From Lojkania enalia (taxonomy: Eukaryota > Ascomycota > Dothideomycetes > Pleosporales): a stretch of 17,315 nucleotides of DNA. How positions within the stretch are numbered: the first letter of the stretch is position 1; each line of letters begins with the position of its first letter. The position numbers were made by a program, and so were the translations under genes. The notes beneath the pieces are model-generated. The model was not told the origin of the DNA. It searched no databases and was given only the letters and a program-made list of their open reading frames with translations. The stretch lies in contig ML986709.1 in the NCBI GenBank assembly GCA_010094045.1, positions 1-17,315 on the forward strand, given 5' to 3'. Positions 1 through 11,100 of this stretch are shown piece by piece.

Positions 1-178
1 AATTATAGAAGAACCTTATAGAGTACTTCTACCTTAACCTTATACCCTAGCGCTAAGAACCCTACCCTAACCTCAACTTTAATACTAAGAACCTCTACCT
101 AACCTATACCCTAGTACTAAGAACCCCGAATCTAACCTTAACCTAGGTAAGGTACTATATACCCTATTTACCAGCCTA
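1..178 (-). repeat. Left arm of long inverted repeat, telomere-like minisatellite
   Basis: The reverse complement of this segment matches 15441-15650 nearly base for base, apart from C/T and G/A differences and one 32-bp block present only in the right arm. On the minus strand it contains about three imperfect units, each with GGTTCTTAG, GCGCT (or a decayed form), GGGTATA and GGTTAGG-like stretches, so it resembles a degenerate TTAGGG-type minisatellite. The gypsy protease frame begins immediately inside its right edge. The match reaches base 1, so the true outer end may lie outside the window. It could be the terminal arm of a foldback or MITE-like element; no transposase can be assigned to it. 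Confidence 0.8.
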
Positions 179-3100
179 ATATACCTAGTAAACGATAAGC
201 TAATAGACTATAGTAGAGAAGTTATACTAATAGAAACTAAAAAGTAAGCGCTTAATATTATAGAATATACTAATATAAGGAGTATTAATATTATAAACCT
301 AGGAAAATTTAATATATTACTAGGTATAAACTAGCTAGCTAAATATAATTCTAGAGTAGATTAGTAGTAAGGAATAGTTTATAGGCTATAGAGCTGATTT
401 AAGATAGAATAGGTAGTAGGATAGTATAGGGTAAGATATCTCTTAGATCTATAGTTAATATAGAGAGTGTTAGCAGCTATAATAGCTAAATATTTTAAGA
501 AAATAAAATAGATACTAAGTATTATTATAGTTTAAAAAGTATATAAAAAACTATAAAATAATAGTATACTTTAAAAAATCTAAGAGAATTATAGCAAATT
601 TATAGAACTATATAAAGAAGTAGAGAATAGAAGATTACTTAAATATAAGAAATACAACTATAAAATTATTATTAAGAATAAAAAGAAACTAAAATCTAGT
701 CTAATATATAATTTAAACTAAGAATAAAGAGAAGAATTTAGAAAGTATATCTAAAAGAATTTAGTAAGAGAGTATATATAACTAAGCTAGAGTAAAATAG
801 TATTACTAATATTATTTATACCTAAGAAAAATAGTAAACTAAAGTTATATATAAACTATAGATAACTAAATAATATAACTAAGAAAAATAGATATCTATT
901 ACCTAGGATAATAAAACTTATAAGCTAATTATAAGGAGCTAAATAGTTTATAAAGTTTAATATAAGAGAAGAATACTACTAAATTTAGATAAAAAAGGGC
1001 TATAAATAGAAAATAGTATTTAAGATAAGAGAAGATTTCTTTAAATATCTAGTAATACTATTTAGACTTATAAATATACTAGTAACCTTCTAAGTAGTTA
1101 TAAATAACGCGTTAAAGGAATACTTAAATATATTTATAATAGTATACTTAAATAATATTTTAGTCTATATAAATAGATTATTAAGAGAGTATAAGGAATA
1201 CGTTAGAAAAGTATTAGTAAAACTATAAGAGTATAAGTTACTTATAACTCTAAAGAAATATAAGTTTTATAAGATAAAAATAGAGTTTCTAGAATTTTAG
1301 ATATCTAGAGATAGTATTAAAATAGAATAAGAAAAGGTTAAAATAATATTAGAATAGCTAGTATCTACTTTAATTAGATAAGTCTAATCCTTTTTAGGCT
1401 TTACGAATTTCTATAGAAAATTTATAAACGGGTACTCTAGAGTAGTAGCACCCTTAATAAAGATTACTAAGAAAGAAAAAGAGTTTAAGTAGTAAGAAGC
1501 GTAGTAAAAAGCCTTTAAAAAACTAAAAGCCTGCTTTACCTTAGTATTAATACTAAGGATACTAGACCTAGAGAAGTAATTCTAAGTAGAAACTAATACT
1601 TTAGATAAAGTAATAGGCGCTTACTTAAGCTAGTAAGATAAAGATAGAAAATAGAAGCTATAAACCTACTTTTTAAGAAAAATAAAACTAGAAGAACTTA
1701 ACTATAATATATACGATAAAGAACTATTAATAATAGTTAAAGTATTAAGAGAATAGTAAGTATATTTAGTAAGAACTAAATACCTATTTAAAGTCTAGAT
1801 AAATTATAAAAACCTTATATACTTTATAATAATAAAAGAACTTATAGGAAGATAAATATAATAGATAGAATAACTAGTAGACTATAATTTTAAGATAATA
1901 TACTAGAAAGGGTTAGAAAATATAGCTATAGATATACTAAGTTGTAGAGCTAATTATATAACTAAAAAAAAGTATAAAAAAGACGCGATCCTAAAATAGA
2001 GATTAGATAGATCTCTTATATATAACTATTTATAGGTCGCCTAAGTTATAAAACTAATTACGCTAGAGTAAACTTAGTAGTAAAAGCTAAGAGATATATA
2101 GATAGTAGAGTAATATCTAATAAGTAGTAAAGAAGTAAAAGTAATTGAAAATACAACTTAGAAACAACTATATATATACCTATATATATATTAGCAGATA
2201 ATAAAAGAATTATATAAATTGCTAGAATAGAAATATCTAAGAATAGTAGAAATAGAGTAAAGGTTAAGAAAGAGCTTTACTCTTATTAACGTAAGAAGAG
2301 AAGTATAAGATATACTCTATAAGTATTTAAAATGCGGAAAGAATAAGACTATAAAATATAAACTTTATAAATTCTTATAGCTATTAGAAATATCTAAAGG
2401 ATTATAGAAATAGATTACAATTAATTTTATAATTAAGTTACTAGAATTAATAGAACTAGGATTAGAAAGAAGATATAATACAATTATAAATATAGTAGAT
2501 TAACTAATAAAGTATATATACTTTAAACTAGTATTAGAAATAATAATAGTATCTAAACTAGTATATAAATTATTATATATAGTATTCGCGAAATATAGAG
2601 TTTTAAGATATATTACCTTAGATAGAGATAAGTTATTTACATCCAAATACTAGCAGGGATAGATAGAAAAGATAGGAATCTAATAATAGATGTTAACTAG
2701 CTTCTACCTATAAATAGATAGTTAGATAGAACGAGTTAACTAGAATTTAGAAACGTATTTAAGGATATACGTTAATAAATAATAAAATAATTAGGTTAAA
2801 TTATTACCTATAATATAGATAGCTTATAATAAAATAACCTAAAGTACTATAGAAACTATATCCTTTAAAACTAATTATAAACGAAAAGCTATTATATATT
2901 AGAAATAAAACGAGAAAGAATCTTTAGTTCTACTAATAGACTAGAAAGCTAAGGAAATAAAGGAAATCTATAATTAGCTTAAGGAAAAGATTTAGTTAAG
3001 AAACTTTAAAATAGTAGAATAAGCTAATAAGTTAAGAATTAAGAGACTAACCTTTAAAAAAGAGGGTAAAATTTTCCTATTAACAAAAAACTTAAAGACT

Positions 3101-3545
3101 AAGAGACCTATAAAAAAGTTAGATTATAAGAGAATAGAACTATTTCTAATTAAAGAATAGATCGGACCTATAAATTTTAAATTAAGGCTACTAAGTAATA
3201 TAAAGATATACCTAGTATTTTATAAGTTAAAACTAGAACCAGCGCTAAATAACATACTACTATAAGAAACTATTAATATAGAACTAGAATAGGAATATAA
3301 AGTAGAATATATACTAGTAAAAAAGCGGTTTAGACGTTAGTAGAAGTATCTAGTAAAGTAGGAAAGATACCTATAGGAGAAAAGTTTATAGAAACTAGTA
3401 TAGAATTTAACTAACTATACTATAAAGTTAAAAGAGTTTTACTAGAAGGCTAGAATAATAGGTTATTAAATAGAGCCTAGTTAAGAAGTAATAGCGATAG
3501 TAATATAAAAGAAGCCTCTTATATAGAACTTAGAGCGATAGTAGA
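179..3545 (+). pseudogene. pol: Gypsy pol remnant: protease (C-terminal part), RT, RNase H, integrase, chromodomain
   Basis: The pseudogene would have encoded the replication and integration polyprotein. Reading in-frame TAA/TAG as Gln or Trp, the order is: protease end with an ILLGINQLAKYN stretch (about 310-360, compare the family's ILG.PWL..HNP); RT about 690-1310 with FIPKK, and YLNNILVY at 1145-1165 where the family has YLDD, so both catalytic Asp are now Asn (AAT 1151-1156); [12 protein letters not shown] (about 1393-1428), typical of the RT-RNase H connection; RNase H about 1570-2000; the zinc-binding region and integrase about 2160-2900; and a chromodomain about 3290-3445 (EYKVEYILVKKR, then KYLVKQERY). 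In the integrase the first catalytic Asp is Asn (2423-2425), while the second Asp (2631-2633) and the Glu (2729-2731) remain. Dozens of stops make it non-functional. The original stop is unclear; the frame runs into the antisense frame near 3500-3570. Confidence 0.9.
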
Positions 3546-4020
3546 AAGCGCTTTAAACCCAACAGACCTCTTCTCCTCTTCCTCTAACTTCTCTTACTCT
3601 TCTATTAACTTTACCTCTCGTTTCCTAAGATTAAAATTATACTCCTTTAAAGAATAGATATACTTCTTAGTATACTCTAGATAAGAAAGAGCTGCCTAAT
3701 AGTAACGCGCAGATTCTTTAAGATAATAAATCTCTTCTTTCTTAGCAGCTATAAAATCTTAATAGGTAGAGGTAGACTTCTTATAAGCCTTTAATATATT
3801 CGCTAGAAAACGGCGAAGGGTACCCTTAGTTAGGGAAAGATTATAAGATAAACCCTAAAAAAGATACTCTCTATATATAGAAAAAAGGGTAGTATTACTA
3901 TAGTAGTTATAGTTTATAGACTAACAGTTTAAATAATAATAAGACGGATCTATTACTACGCCTAGTAAAAAAATTAAGTAGCTAGTATAATAATTATAAG
4001 CAGAGGTATTTTCGTGTTAA
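3500..4020 (-). pseudogene. Antisense reading frame between gypsy pol and its LTR
   Basis: On the minus strand a single frame runs from about 4020 down to about 3500 (roughly 170 codons), interrupted only by a few TAA/TAG codons of the kind RIP makes from CAA/CAG. Readable stretches include LIFLLGVVIDPSYYYLNC, then TKGTLRRFLANILKAYKKS, then a Lys/Glu-rich part likely to be helical or coiled coil (REVKLIEE, EKLEEEEKRS). The plus-strand pol frame ends in the same area, so the two 3' ends converge or overlap. I do not recognise a known protein. Its place between pol and the purine tract suggests it belongs to the gypsy family as an extra ORF transcribed opposite to the element, or is a captured fragment. 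No clear ATG survives. Confidence 0.5.
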
Positions 4021-4035
4021 ACCTTTAGTATAGTA

Positions 4036-4061
4036 GAAAGGAAAAAGAAAGAAAAATAGGG
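4036..4061 (+). other. Polypurine tract of gypsy copy A
   Basis: This is a 26-base run of A and G with one T (position 4057), lying downstream of pol and of the antisense frame, where an LTR retrotransposon primes plus-strand DNA synthesis. If it were the functional tract, the LTR would start right after it, near 4063, rather than at 4276. The sequence does not decide between the two. Confidence 0.4.
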
Positions 4062-4275
4062 CTATACTTATAAGCTAAATAGGACCTACCGGAATATATA
4101 AAATACTAACCCTAGAATAGAAAAATATAGATATAGTACTATAGTATACCTATATAGAATATATTAGAAGCTAGAATAAGCTATTAGAGATAGTAAGATA
4201 CTATATCTAGATAAAATAGATAAGGTAATAGATTAAAGAGCTTTAAGATAAACCTATAGAGAGAAGAGTAAGTAT

Positions 4276-4786
4276 TATAAATATAGAACGCTAAGAGGTA
4301 CTACCTCTATAGCTAGAGTTTAATCTAATATTAGCTACTATATAGGTCGACTCGGATAAGAACTAATAAGGTAATAATAGATAGAAGTATATTAAGGACT
4401 AATTATTAGATAGTAAGTAGTAGAACTATAGAAACTAGGGAGATAATTAGTTAGATAATAAGATATAGTATAACCTATATATATAATAATAGTAGAAGTA
4501 TTAGGTATAGTAGAATAAACCTAATAGACCTAATAGACTTTATAAGTAAAGCTTAGTAGTTTTAAACCTAACTATATAAGATAAGAGATTTTCTTAGAAG
4601 ATTAAGTCCTATATAGTTATTCTCGTAGATTTATCTTATTACTATATTAGACTTCTAAGAATATATTTGTTATACTCGAAGAACTAGATAATTCTACTAC
4701 TCTCTCTTTACTAAAGCTACTACCTCTAACCAATCTAACGTAAATAAAGCCCTAGCGTATATACGACTATAATAGTAGTTGTTATA
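4276..4786 (+). repeat. Probable 3' LTR of gypsy copy A
   Basis: The segment begins with TATAAATATAG, which a RIP reversal would read as TGTAAATATAG, and that start is repeated at 5111. It ends near GTAGTTGTTATA, a plausible decayed ...TTGTTACA terminus, preceded by an AATAAAG motif (about 4744-4749). The first about 130 bp (4276-4405) are duplicated at 5111-5242. The start is supported by this shared sharp edge; the end is a guess based on terminal bases only. Confidence 0.35.
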
Positions 4787-5110
4787 TATACTAGTAATAT
4801 ATAGGTTAGTAATAATCTATTAACTTATATAGAAAGGCCTAAGTCTACTAAGCCCTACTTATTAGGTCTGTTAGACTATCCTATCTACTAAGTAGACTTG
4901 GTAAGAATATAGAAAAATAGATATTTCGAATATTTTGCTAAGATATTTAGAATATATACTATCTAGAATAATATCCGCGGATATTCTACGCTAGTCCTAA
5001 AATAGTAATTACCCTTAACCCTAATATTAATTCCTCTCTATTCTTCTCTATTTCTATAGCTATTAGCTTCTTAGAATATTATATAAGGTAGATATTATCT
5101 TTTTTATTAT
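4787..5110. other. Unassigned debris between two LTR-like copies
   Basis: I see no readable protein here on either strand. The stretch holds a hairpin-capable inverted repeat (AAGTCTACTAAG near 4832 against CTAAGTAGACTT near 4897) and scattered pyrimidine-rich sequence. It may be more LTR sequence or an inserted fragment. Confidence 0.3.
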
Positions 5111-5242
5111 TATAAATATAGAATATTAAGAGGTACTACCTTTATAGTTAGGGCTTAATCTAATATCAGCTACTATATAGGTTAATTTAGACGAGGACTA
5201 ATAAAGTAATAATAGATAGAAGTATATTAGAGACTAACTAGA
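5111..5242 (+). repeat. Second partial copy of the gypsy LTR start
   Basis: It matches 4276-4405 in direct orientation, with mainly C/T and G/A differences plus a few others. The shared block includes AAGAGGTACTACC and TAATAATAGATAGAAGTATATTA. Both copies start at the same TATAAATATAG edge, which favours an LTR terminus. Similarity stops near 5242. It may be a truncated LTR of another copy, possibly the 5' LTR of copy B cut off by later insertions, but no continuation was found near 12050. Confidence 0.6.
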
Positions 5243-5483
5243 ATTAAAAGTATTTTATAAGAAATTTAAGGTTCTAAATTTAAAAGATAATTCTAAAGAT
5301 TTATTATAAAGTTCTTTTTCTTTTTAAAGAATTAATTTAACTTTATAAATATTAGATTAAAAGAAATATAGTATAAATTATTTTTAACTTATAATAGAGA
5401 TTATTTAACTTCTAAAAACTTTTAAATAAAAGAAAAATCTATTTAAAAAATTATACTACTAAAATTTAAATTATAAGTTATTA
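5243..5483. other. Extremely AT-rich stretch without recognisable content
   Basis: There is virtually no G+C outside scattered AAG, TTC and TAC words, and there is no CpG and no readable frame. It is probably old repeat DNA saturated by RIP. Confidence 0.4.
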
Positions 5484-6173
5484 ATATAAAATATTATTAA
5501 ATAAGCTACTCTATTAAATAAGCTAAAATTTCTTAGTAGTAAATATAATAACTATAATATATAATATCTTAATACCTATAAAGATATAATATTAAGTAAA
5601 AAGGTAGAATTAAGTTTATTCTTTAAGTATATAAAGCTAGTTAATTTTAAAACTTATAAGTTACTACTAATATATTTAATATATTATAACTAATTTTCTA
5701 ATAGAAATATAAAGGAACTTTTATATATACTAATTACTATATAAACTATTAAAAGTTAATTATAATTAAAGAGTAGATAATTATATAATATATCTTTAAC
5801 TTAAATTTATAAGGATTTATACTCTAGCTATATAAGGTAGTAAATATAATAGATAAACTATTAGCTATATATAGTAAAAAGCTAGTAGATAAGAATTAGG
5901 TAAAAAGATTTATAATATATATAAATAAACTTAAAATAGCGTTTAATTAGATAAAAAATTATTAGAAAATATAGTAGAAGAATTTTAAGATTATTAATCT
6001 ATAGTTTAAACTTATTAAAAAGATAAAAACTATATATAGTATTTATAATAAGACTAGCTTCTAGATAAATATAATATTATAGATGTTTTTAGTAGAATTC
6101 TTATATTAGATTTAATTAAAATCTAAGATTCTATATAATTAGTAGAATTAAACTAATATAGAATATATAATAT
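5484..6173 (+). mobile_element. Fot/pogo-type DNA transposon, 5' part only
   Basis: Its left end aligns with the left end of the Fot element at 15674: a TA followed by a decayed form of the same terminus, then AATAAGCT twice (about 5500 and 5517), where the right copy has AGCCGGCT twice. The transposase N-terminal half follows. Homology fades near 6173 next to a palindrome, and no matching 3' terminal inverted repeat was found, so the element is truncated. It is much more decayed than the right-hand Fot and differs from it enough in protein sequence to be a separate family. Confidence 0.7.
5564..6173 (+). pseudogene. Fot/pogo transposase remnant, N-terminal half
   Basis: The probable start is ATA at 5564 (from ATG), at the same place as in the right copy: both then read on to KGRI or EGRI, a helix-turn-helix region, and EQIIIQYIFNLNL.GF, the start of the CENP-B/Tc5-type DNA-binding domain. 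Near 6040-6100 there is YSIYNKTSFQINII, where the family has YGI...DIYNFDETGF..., so about seven residues around the first catalytic Asp appear to be lost. A stretch comparable with the family's RPK.IQPGNREW..I follows (about 6115-6165) and the frame then ends. The catalytic centre is missing. In-frame stops are mostly TAA/TAG. Confidence 0.75.
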
Positions 6174-6205
6174 ATTTAGTTACTTAATTAATTAAGTAAC
6201 TAAAT
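6174..6205. repeat. 32-bp palindrome left of the copia insertion
   Basis: ATTTAGTTACTTAATT followed by its exact reverse complement; the last base overlaps the first base of the copia LTR. A related palindrome lies at 12019-12050. Without the copia element the two would sit almost directly in tandem. They might be the joined ends of a small excised element; this is a guess. Confidence 0.7.
6200..6204 (+). other. Target-site duplication of copia, left copy (CTAAA)
   Basis: The CTAAA directly before the 5' LTR is repeated directly after the 3' LTR at 12011-12015. A 5-bp duplication is usual for LTR retrotransposon insertion. Confidence 0.85.
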
Positions 6206-6440
6206 ATCTAAACAGCGGTATTAAGGTATATAGTTAGTTGTAGCGTAATATAGTTTTATATTATAGTCGTATATATAAAGAGATAAATATTCTCTTCCTT
6301 TATATAGACTTAGAAAAGAATTAACAATTAACACCAGTTACCTAACTACCCCCTTATATAATATTTATACTATATAAACCTCTTTATCTCGCACGTACTT
6401 GCTAATTGTAGATACTAGCTAGTAGAGAACCTATTTAATA
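6205..6440 (+). repeat. Copia 5' LTR
   Basis: It is 236 bp and starts TATCTAAACAGC (from TGT...) and ends TTTAATA (from ...ACA). It aligns without gaps to 11775-12010 with about 22 differences, all C/T or G/A transitions. A TATA-like CGTATATATAAAG near 6269-6281 could be the promoter of the element. Confidence 0.92.
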
Positions 6441-6859
6441 CTAATTAGTAGTTTAAATACTATAAGATAGGAAGCTCTTTTTATACCTTTCTGTTTGGAG
6501 GATTATATATAAAAGGAATCCTTTTTCTTACTAATTTAACTATAAATTAGCAAGAGTAAAAATAGAGTCTAATTTATATGCGAGTGGCTGTAAATCTCTA
6601 TTTAATTATCTAACCGAGAGTAGAAAAACCTGTCTATATAATACTATTTAGAGGTACTATACGAATAGTAGTACTTGCTTAACGCTGGGAGGTCCGTTTT
6701 ATCTTTTCGTACGAGGCTGTTTAGAGGTAATATATAATAAAGAAGTAAGACAGCGTATAATAACGTATAACCGACTACTATAGAGTAATAAATAATACTA
6801 GCTCTATCCCTAACCAACTAATATAACGTATTAGTATATAACTAATATATATCTCTTAT
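6441..6859 (+). other. Copia 5' untranslated leader
   Basis: The stretch lies between the 5' LTR and gag. The primer-binding site should start at or just after 6441 (ATTAGTAGTTT...), but I cannot match it to a particular tRNA. No protein frame is recognisable here. Confidence 0.45.
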
Positions 6860-8110
6860 AGGCATTTTAGCGAAGACTCTAGTAGAGTAGACAAATATTA
6901 AGGACTAGGTGGATAAGATTAAACTGTTAGAAGATATACCTAAGAAGAAGCTTAATTATATATAGCTAACTTAATTATAGAACTTTACGCGTTAAGTATA
7001 ATAGGTATATAAACTCTTAAGAACTTCTAAAGTAATTTTATAGATTAGGAGCTCGTATACTTTAGAGACCTTAGCCGACCATTTCTATAAGAACTAATAG
7101 CTACTCTATAGAATAAGGGTATAAGTTTTAAAAAGGATATAATAGAGGCTACTATACTATATAGACTTATAAAAGGAGAATATATATTTACTATTCTAAT
7201 AGAGCGTCGTATAAAGCTATTACCGCTATTACTAGTCTTAATACTATAAAGGATGTCTCTATATAAACTACCTATAGACCCGATACCTCCTCTACAACTA
7301 GTATAACTACCTACAATCTAATCTCTATATAACCTATATTAACTCCTACCTATATAAGATATTATAGTAGAGAATCTTATACCTAAGAAGGTCATACAAT
7401 TCTAAAAGGCCTAGAAGAAGGAGAATAACTATATAGAGTAACTATATAATATTCTAGCTAATAAGGCTATAGTATTTATTAAGTTCTACTAATACCTTAC
7501 TATCTATAAGACCTTATATATAAGTATCTTTTCTAATATTCTTAAAGGCCGCGTATACATATTCTACCTTTATAATATTAGCTCTAGGAAGATGTAGAAG
7601 GTCCTATATAAATAGCTTAGCAATTACTTTAATACTAACGTAAATTACAACTAATATTAGATAGATTGGACGATAATAAGCTTTATATAAATTAAGTAGG
7701 AGAACCCTATAAAAACTCTATATAAAGCTTTTAAAGCTATAATTAATAAACTTACTCTTACGCAGAGAGCTCTTAGTCTATAATTCTAAGGCGAGATACT
7801 ACTTTATACTACTATTATATAAGTATACTAAGAACAACCTAAGTTTAAATAAGCTATATTCTTAATTAAGCCTATATATAAGGTACTATTTAGTAATCTC
7901 TAAATAGTACTCTAAGTTTTAATCGACTAATAGAACAATATATTTATAAATAAACCCTAAGATATATACTATACTAATAGAAGATATAACTTATCTTATA
8001 CGCGTGGCTTTTAATAATATAGGAGAAGTTAAAGGGGATATAGAGGATTATACTTCTCTACACGATTAAAATAATGCTTTGTCTATTATAAGGAAGGGTG
8101 CTAGTTAATA
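6860..8110 (+). pseudogene. gag: Copia gag remnant
   Basis: This would have encoded the particle protein. The readable start region is about GILAKTLVE.TNIKD.VDKIKLLEDIP (6861-6940), a Lys/Leu-rich helical segment. A middle part around 7480-7620 (YKTLYISIFSNILKGRVYIFYLYNISSRK) and one around 7690-7900 (PYK.LY.AFKAIINKLTLTQRALS, then LFSNL) resemble the capsid helices of fungal copia Gag. A Cys-containing stretch near 8070-8100 (CFVYYKEGC) may be the remains of the nucleocapsid zinc motif. Stops are mostly TAA/TAG, and the frame shifts at least once. The start codon is not identifiable. Confidence 0.6.
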
Positions 8111-11100
8111 AATTATCCTCGTATAGATTAATCCTATATAAAATACTAGTATATCTCTTCGTACGAAGGATTTTATAATAAGATACTAATATATAAGAAG
8201 GTAAGCGCGTATATCTAGGAATTTAAAGATAAACTAGAGTAGGAGGAAGAGAAGTTACACGATAATAATAACTTGGATAAAAAGGAAGGTGAGAAGATTG
8301 TTAACTATCTTACTACTACTGTATTTCTCTACCGTATGATAGTAGAAGATATCTACAGCCTAGAACCCGAAGGATACGTAGAATAATTTATTCTTAAGGA
8401 CTGATATTATATAGTATACTAAAGTAAACTATAGGATACTAGTATAGTAAGGATTTCTACCGTTGGAAAGTTATAACTTAAAGTATACCTACGAGAATTC
8501 TCTCGTACGAAAGTAGACTAGATATTAAGAAAGGAGAGTATTAGCTTTAGAGGATAAGGATTAATAGGATTAATTAGTACCGCACGAATTACTAACCTAG
8601 TTAGTAATATAACGTATTATATCCTAGACACCCTAATACTATTTCTACTATTTCTAGTAGATATAGACCGAATAGGTACGTACTTTAATAATATATAGAA
8701 TATAATTGTACGAAGTAATAAGAATACTATTCTAGTTGTACGAAAATAGGGTTATCTATTCTTTAACGTACGAAAGAAGAAATTAATATCTTTCTTTACT
8801 AAACGTAAACTTCGATAATTATATAGGAGATTTAGCTATTCTTATATAGAACGACTTTATATAATATTTAAGAATACTAGATATAACGTTAATCCCTCCG
8901 TACTTAAGAAGATTAAGAAGTTCTACTATATATATTAGCTATATAACCTAGTACTATAAAGATTTAAATTTATAATTAAAGATAATTTGTACTTTAATTA
9001 TAAAATAGTAATTAATACTATATAAATTAGTAACCGAGATATACTATATATAATTAATGCGGATATATCGTTCTAAGCGGCAACTTTTTTTAAAATTAAT
9101 ATCCGCACGAGATATCTAAGATATACTTTATAAATGCTAGATTAATATATACTAAAGCCTACCTAATTATATTATATATAACTCTAGTATAAACTTTATA
9201 TTTAAAGACTTCCGGAATTACGCGAAGATTATAGAAGTAATATATTAATAAATGCTGGTAGAAGCCTACTAAACTATAGGGAAGATTAAACGTGTATACG
9301 TACTACTATAATATATATATAATATCCTCTATATAGAATTAGATAATTGTATAAATAATAAGTTAGTATTATAAATAGCTATTAAAGCCTTTAATAATAT
9401 AGTAGAACTAAACGGTCTTATACCTATATTACTTATATTTGGAATATACCTAAGAATTAATATAGACTCTATACTATCCCCTAATATTACTATATAAGCT
9501 AACGCCGTATAAAAGGTAATAAGAATACTTTAAAGTAAGAGAGTAAAAGTTAATATTAATTATATAATTAATACCTAGAATAGTCTAATAGTATATAAAG
9601 TCCTAAATCTTCTACTTAGTTCTAAAATAAAGATGTAGCGAGAGAAGAAAGGATAGATAGGACTATATATAGTAAAGGGGATTAAGGCCTAAGATGTTAT
9701 TATTAAGATAGAGAATAGTTTAGAGAGGTTCTACTATATATAAGTTAGGCCGTATTATTATATAAAAGACGAGGATAAACCTATATAAGAACTGCCGGAC
9801 CTAAATAAACTAGCGCCTATATAAAGGGGCCCTCTATAGGTATAAAGGAGAGGTTACCTATATAAGTAACTAGCCCTAACTAATAAACTATATAAAACAG
9901 CCCTTTAAGCAGTATTAGATTTGTTATATAAACCAGAACTAGAACTATAGCTAGTTAAGAGAGGTTAAAGAAGACCGCGCAAGAATCTTATATAGGCTAT
10001 AACCTTCCTAATCTAAAAGGAAAAGGAAGACTATATACTAGCAACTAAACTCTATATAGATAGTATAATTATAATACCTAGGAGACTATTCGAAGAATTA
10101 GATTATATAGAAATAGAGAGTCTAATTATAAGTAGTATATTTAAGGTACTCTCGTATAATCTATTAGTCTATAAGAGATAGATTCTTAACCTTTAACTCG
10201 TACGTGAAGTTAAAGGGAAATTAACAAAACTATATAAAAAGTTACAACTTATATTTATAGGGTATTTAAATAAGGAGAAGAAGAAGATTCTTATATAGTC
10301 TCCTACAATTTAGAGAATAAGTTAGAGGCTAATCCTAACTATTAACCTATTACTAATAGCTTTATATAGTATATATTATAAACTATATAATATTACCCAG
10401 GTATATATATAATCTATAGATAAGCTTATCTAGATACTATTCGCTTAACCACCAAAAGAACTCTATAAAAGTTTTCCCCCCCATATAATATTTAGAGTTA
10501 TATAACTACTATACAGCATAGTAGAATCTAGCTTATATTAGTTTAAGATATATTACAACTACTATAAGAATAAACTTTATATAGAAACCTTCTTATATAA
10601 TTTATACCTATTAATTATATATAAAGGTATAAAAATATTTAGAATTATAGAGCTGTAAATAGATAATACCTTTAGTATTATTATAAATAAGTTCGCGTAA
10701 CGTAAAGAAGAAGAGCTATAAAAGGCTATATTCCGCGCGAAGCCTAAGACGATATTATTATATAAACAGCCTATAGAATTTAATAGAGGAAAGATCTAAC
10801 TTGTACGAGATAAAACTATAATCTTATTAACTTAGAAAGGATAAGCTAAAAACCTCTATATAGTAGACCCGAATATAGAGGATACTATATAAGAGTATAT
10901 TAAACAGCGCGCACGAGGTACTTATATTATATTAGTATACTAACTATAGGTAGTATTTAACTTATCTACTAGTGTATAGGTTATATCGCTGTTATACGAT
11001 AATATTAAGGTACTAAATATACGACTTTAATAGTAAATTAATAACTAGGATTGAGGACTGTTATATATACTACTTAATCTCTTCTATATAAAGTTATTTA

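Larger units (their letters stand above)
179..4786 (+). mobile_element. Ty3/gypsy chromovirus, copy A, 5'-truncated and RIP-mutated
   Basis: This is the 3' part of an LTR retrotransposon of the chromovirus group. From left to right it has the C-terminal half of the protease, reverse transcriptase, RNase H, integrase and a chromodomain, followed by an antisense reading frame (about 3500-4020), a polypurine tract (4036-4061) and a probable 3' LTR (about 4276-4786). The gag gene, the catalytic part of the protease and the 5' LTR are missing; the break coincides with the inverted-repeat arm at 1-178. The right limit is an estimate because no second full LTR is available for comparison. Confidence 0.85.

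Noticed and set aside
1..178. A true chromosome end (telomere) at the left edge
   Set aside because: The units are imperfect, interrupted by GCGCT and GGTATA words, and recur inverted at 15441-15650 inside the window, so this is a dispersed repeat rather than a telomere array.
7540..7640. Short open stretches in the copia interior as possible host genes
   Set aside because: They lie between matched LTRs, are flanked by RIP-type stops in the same frame, and fit the expected position of copia gag.
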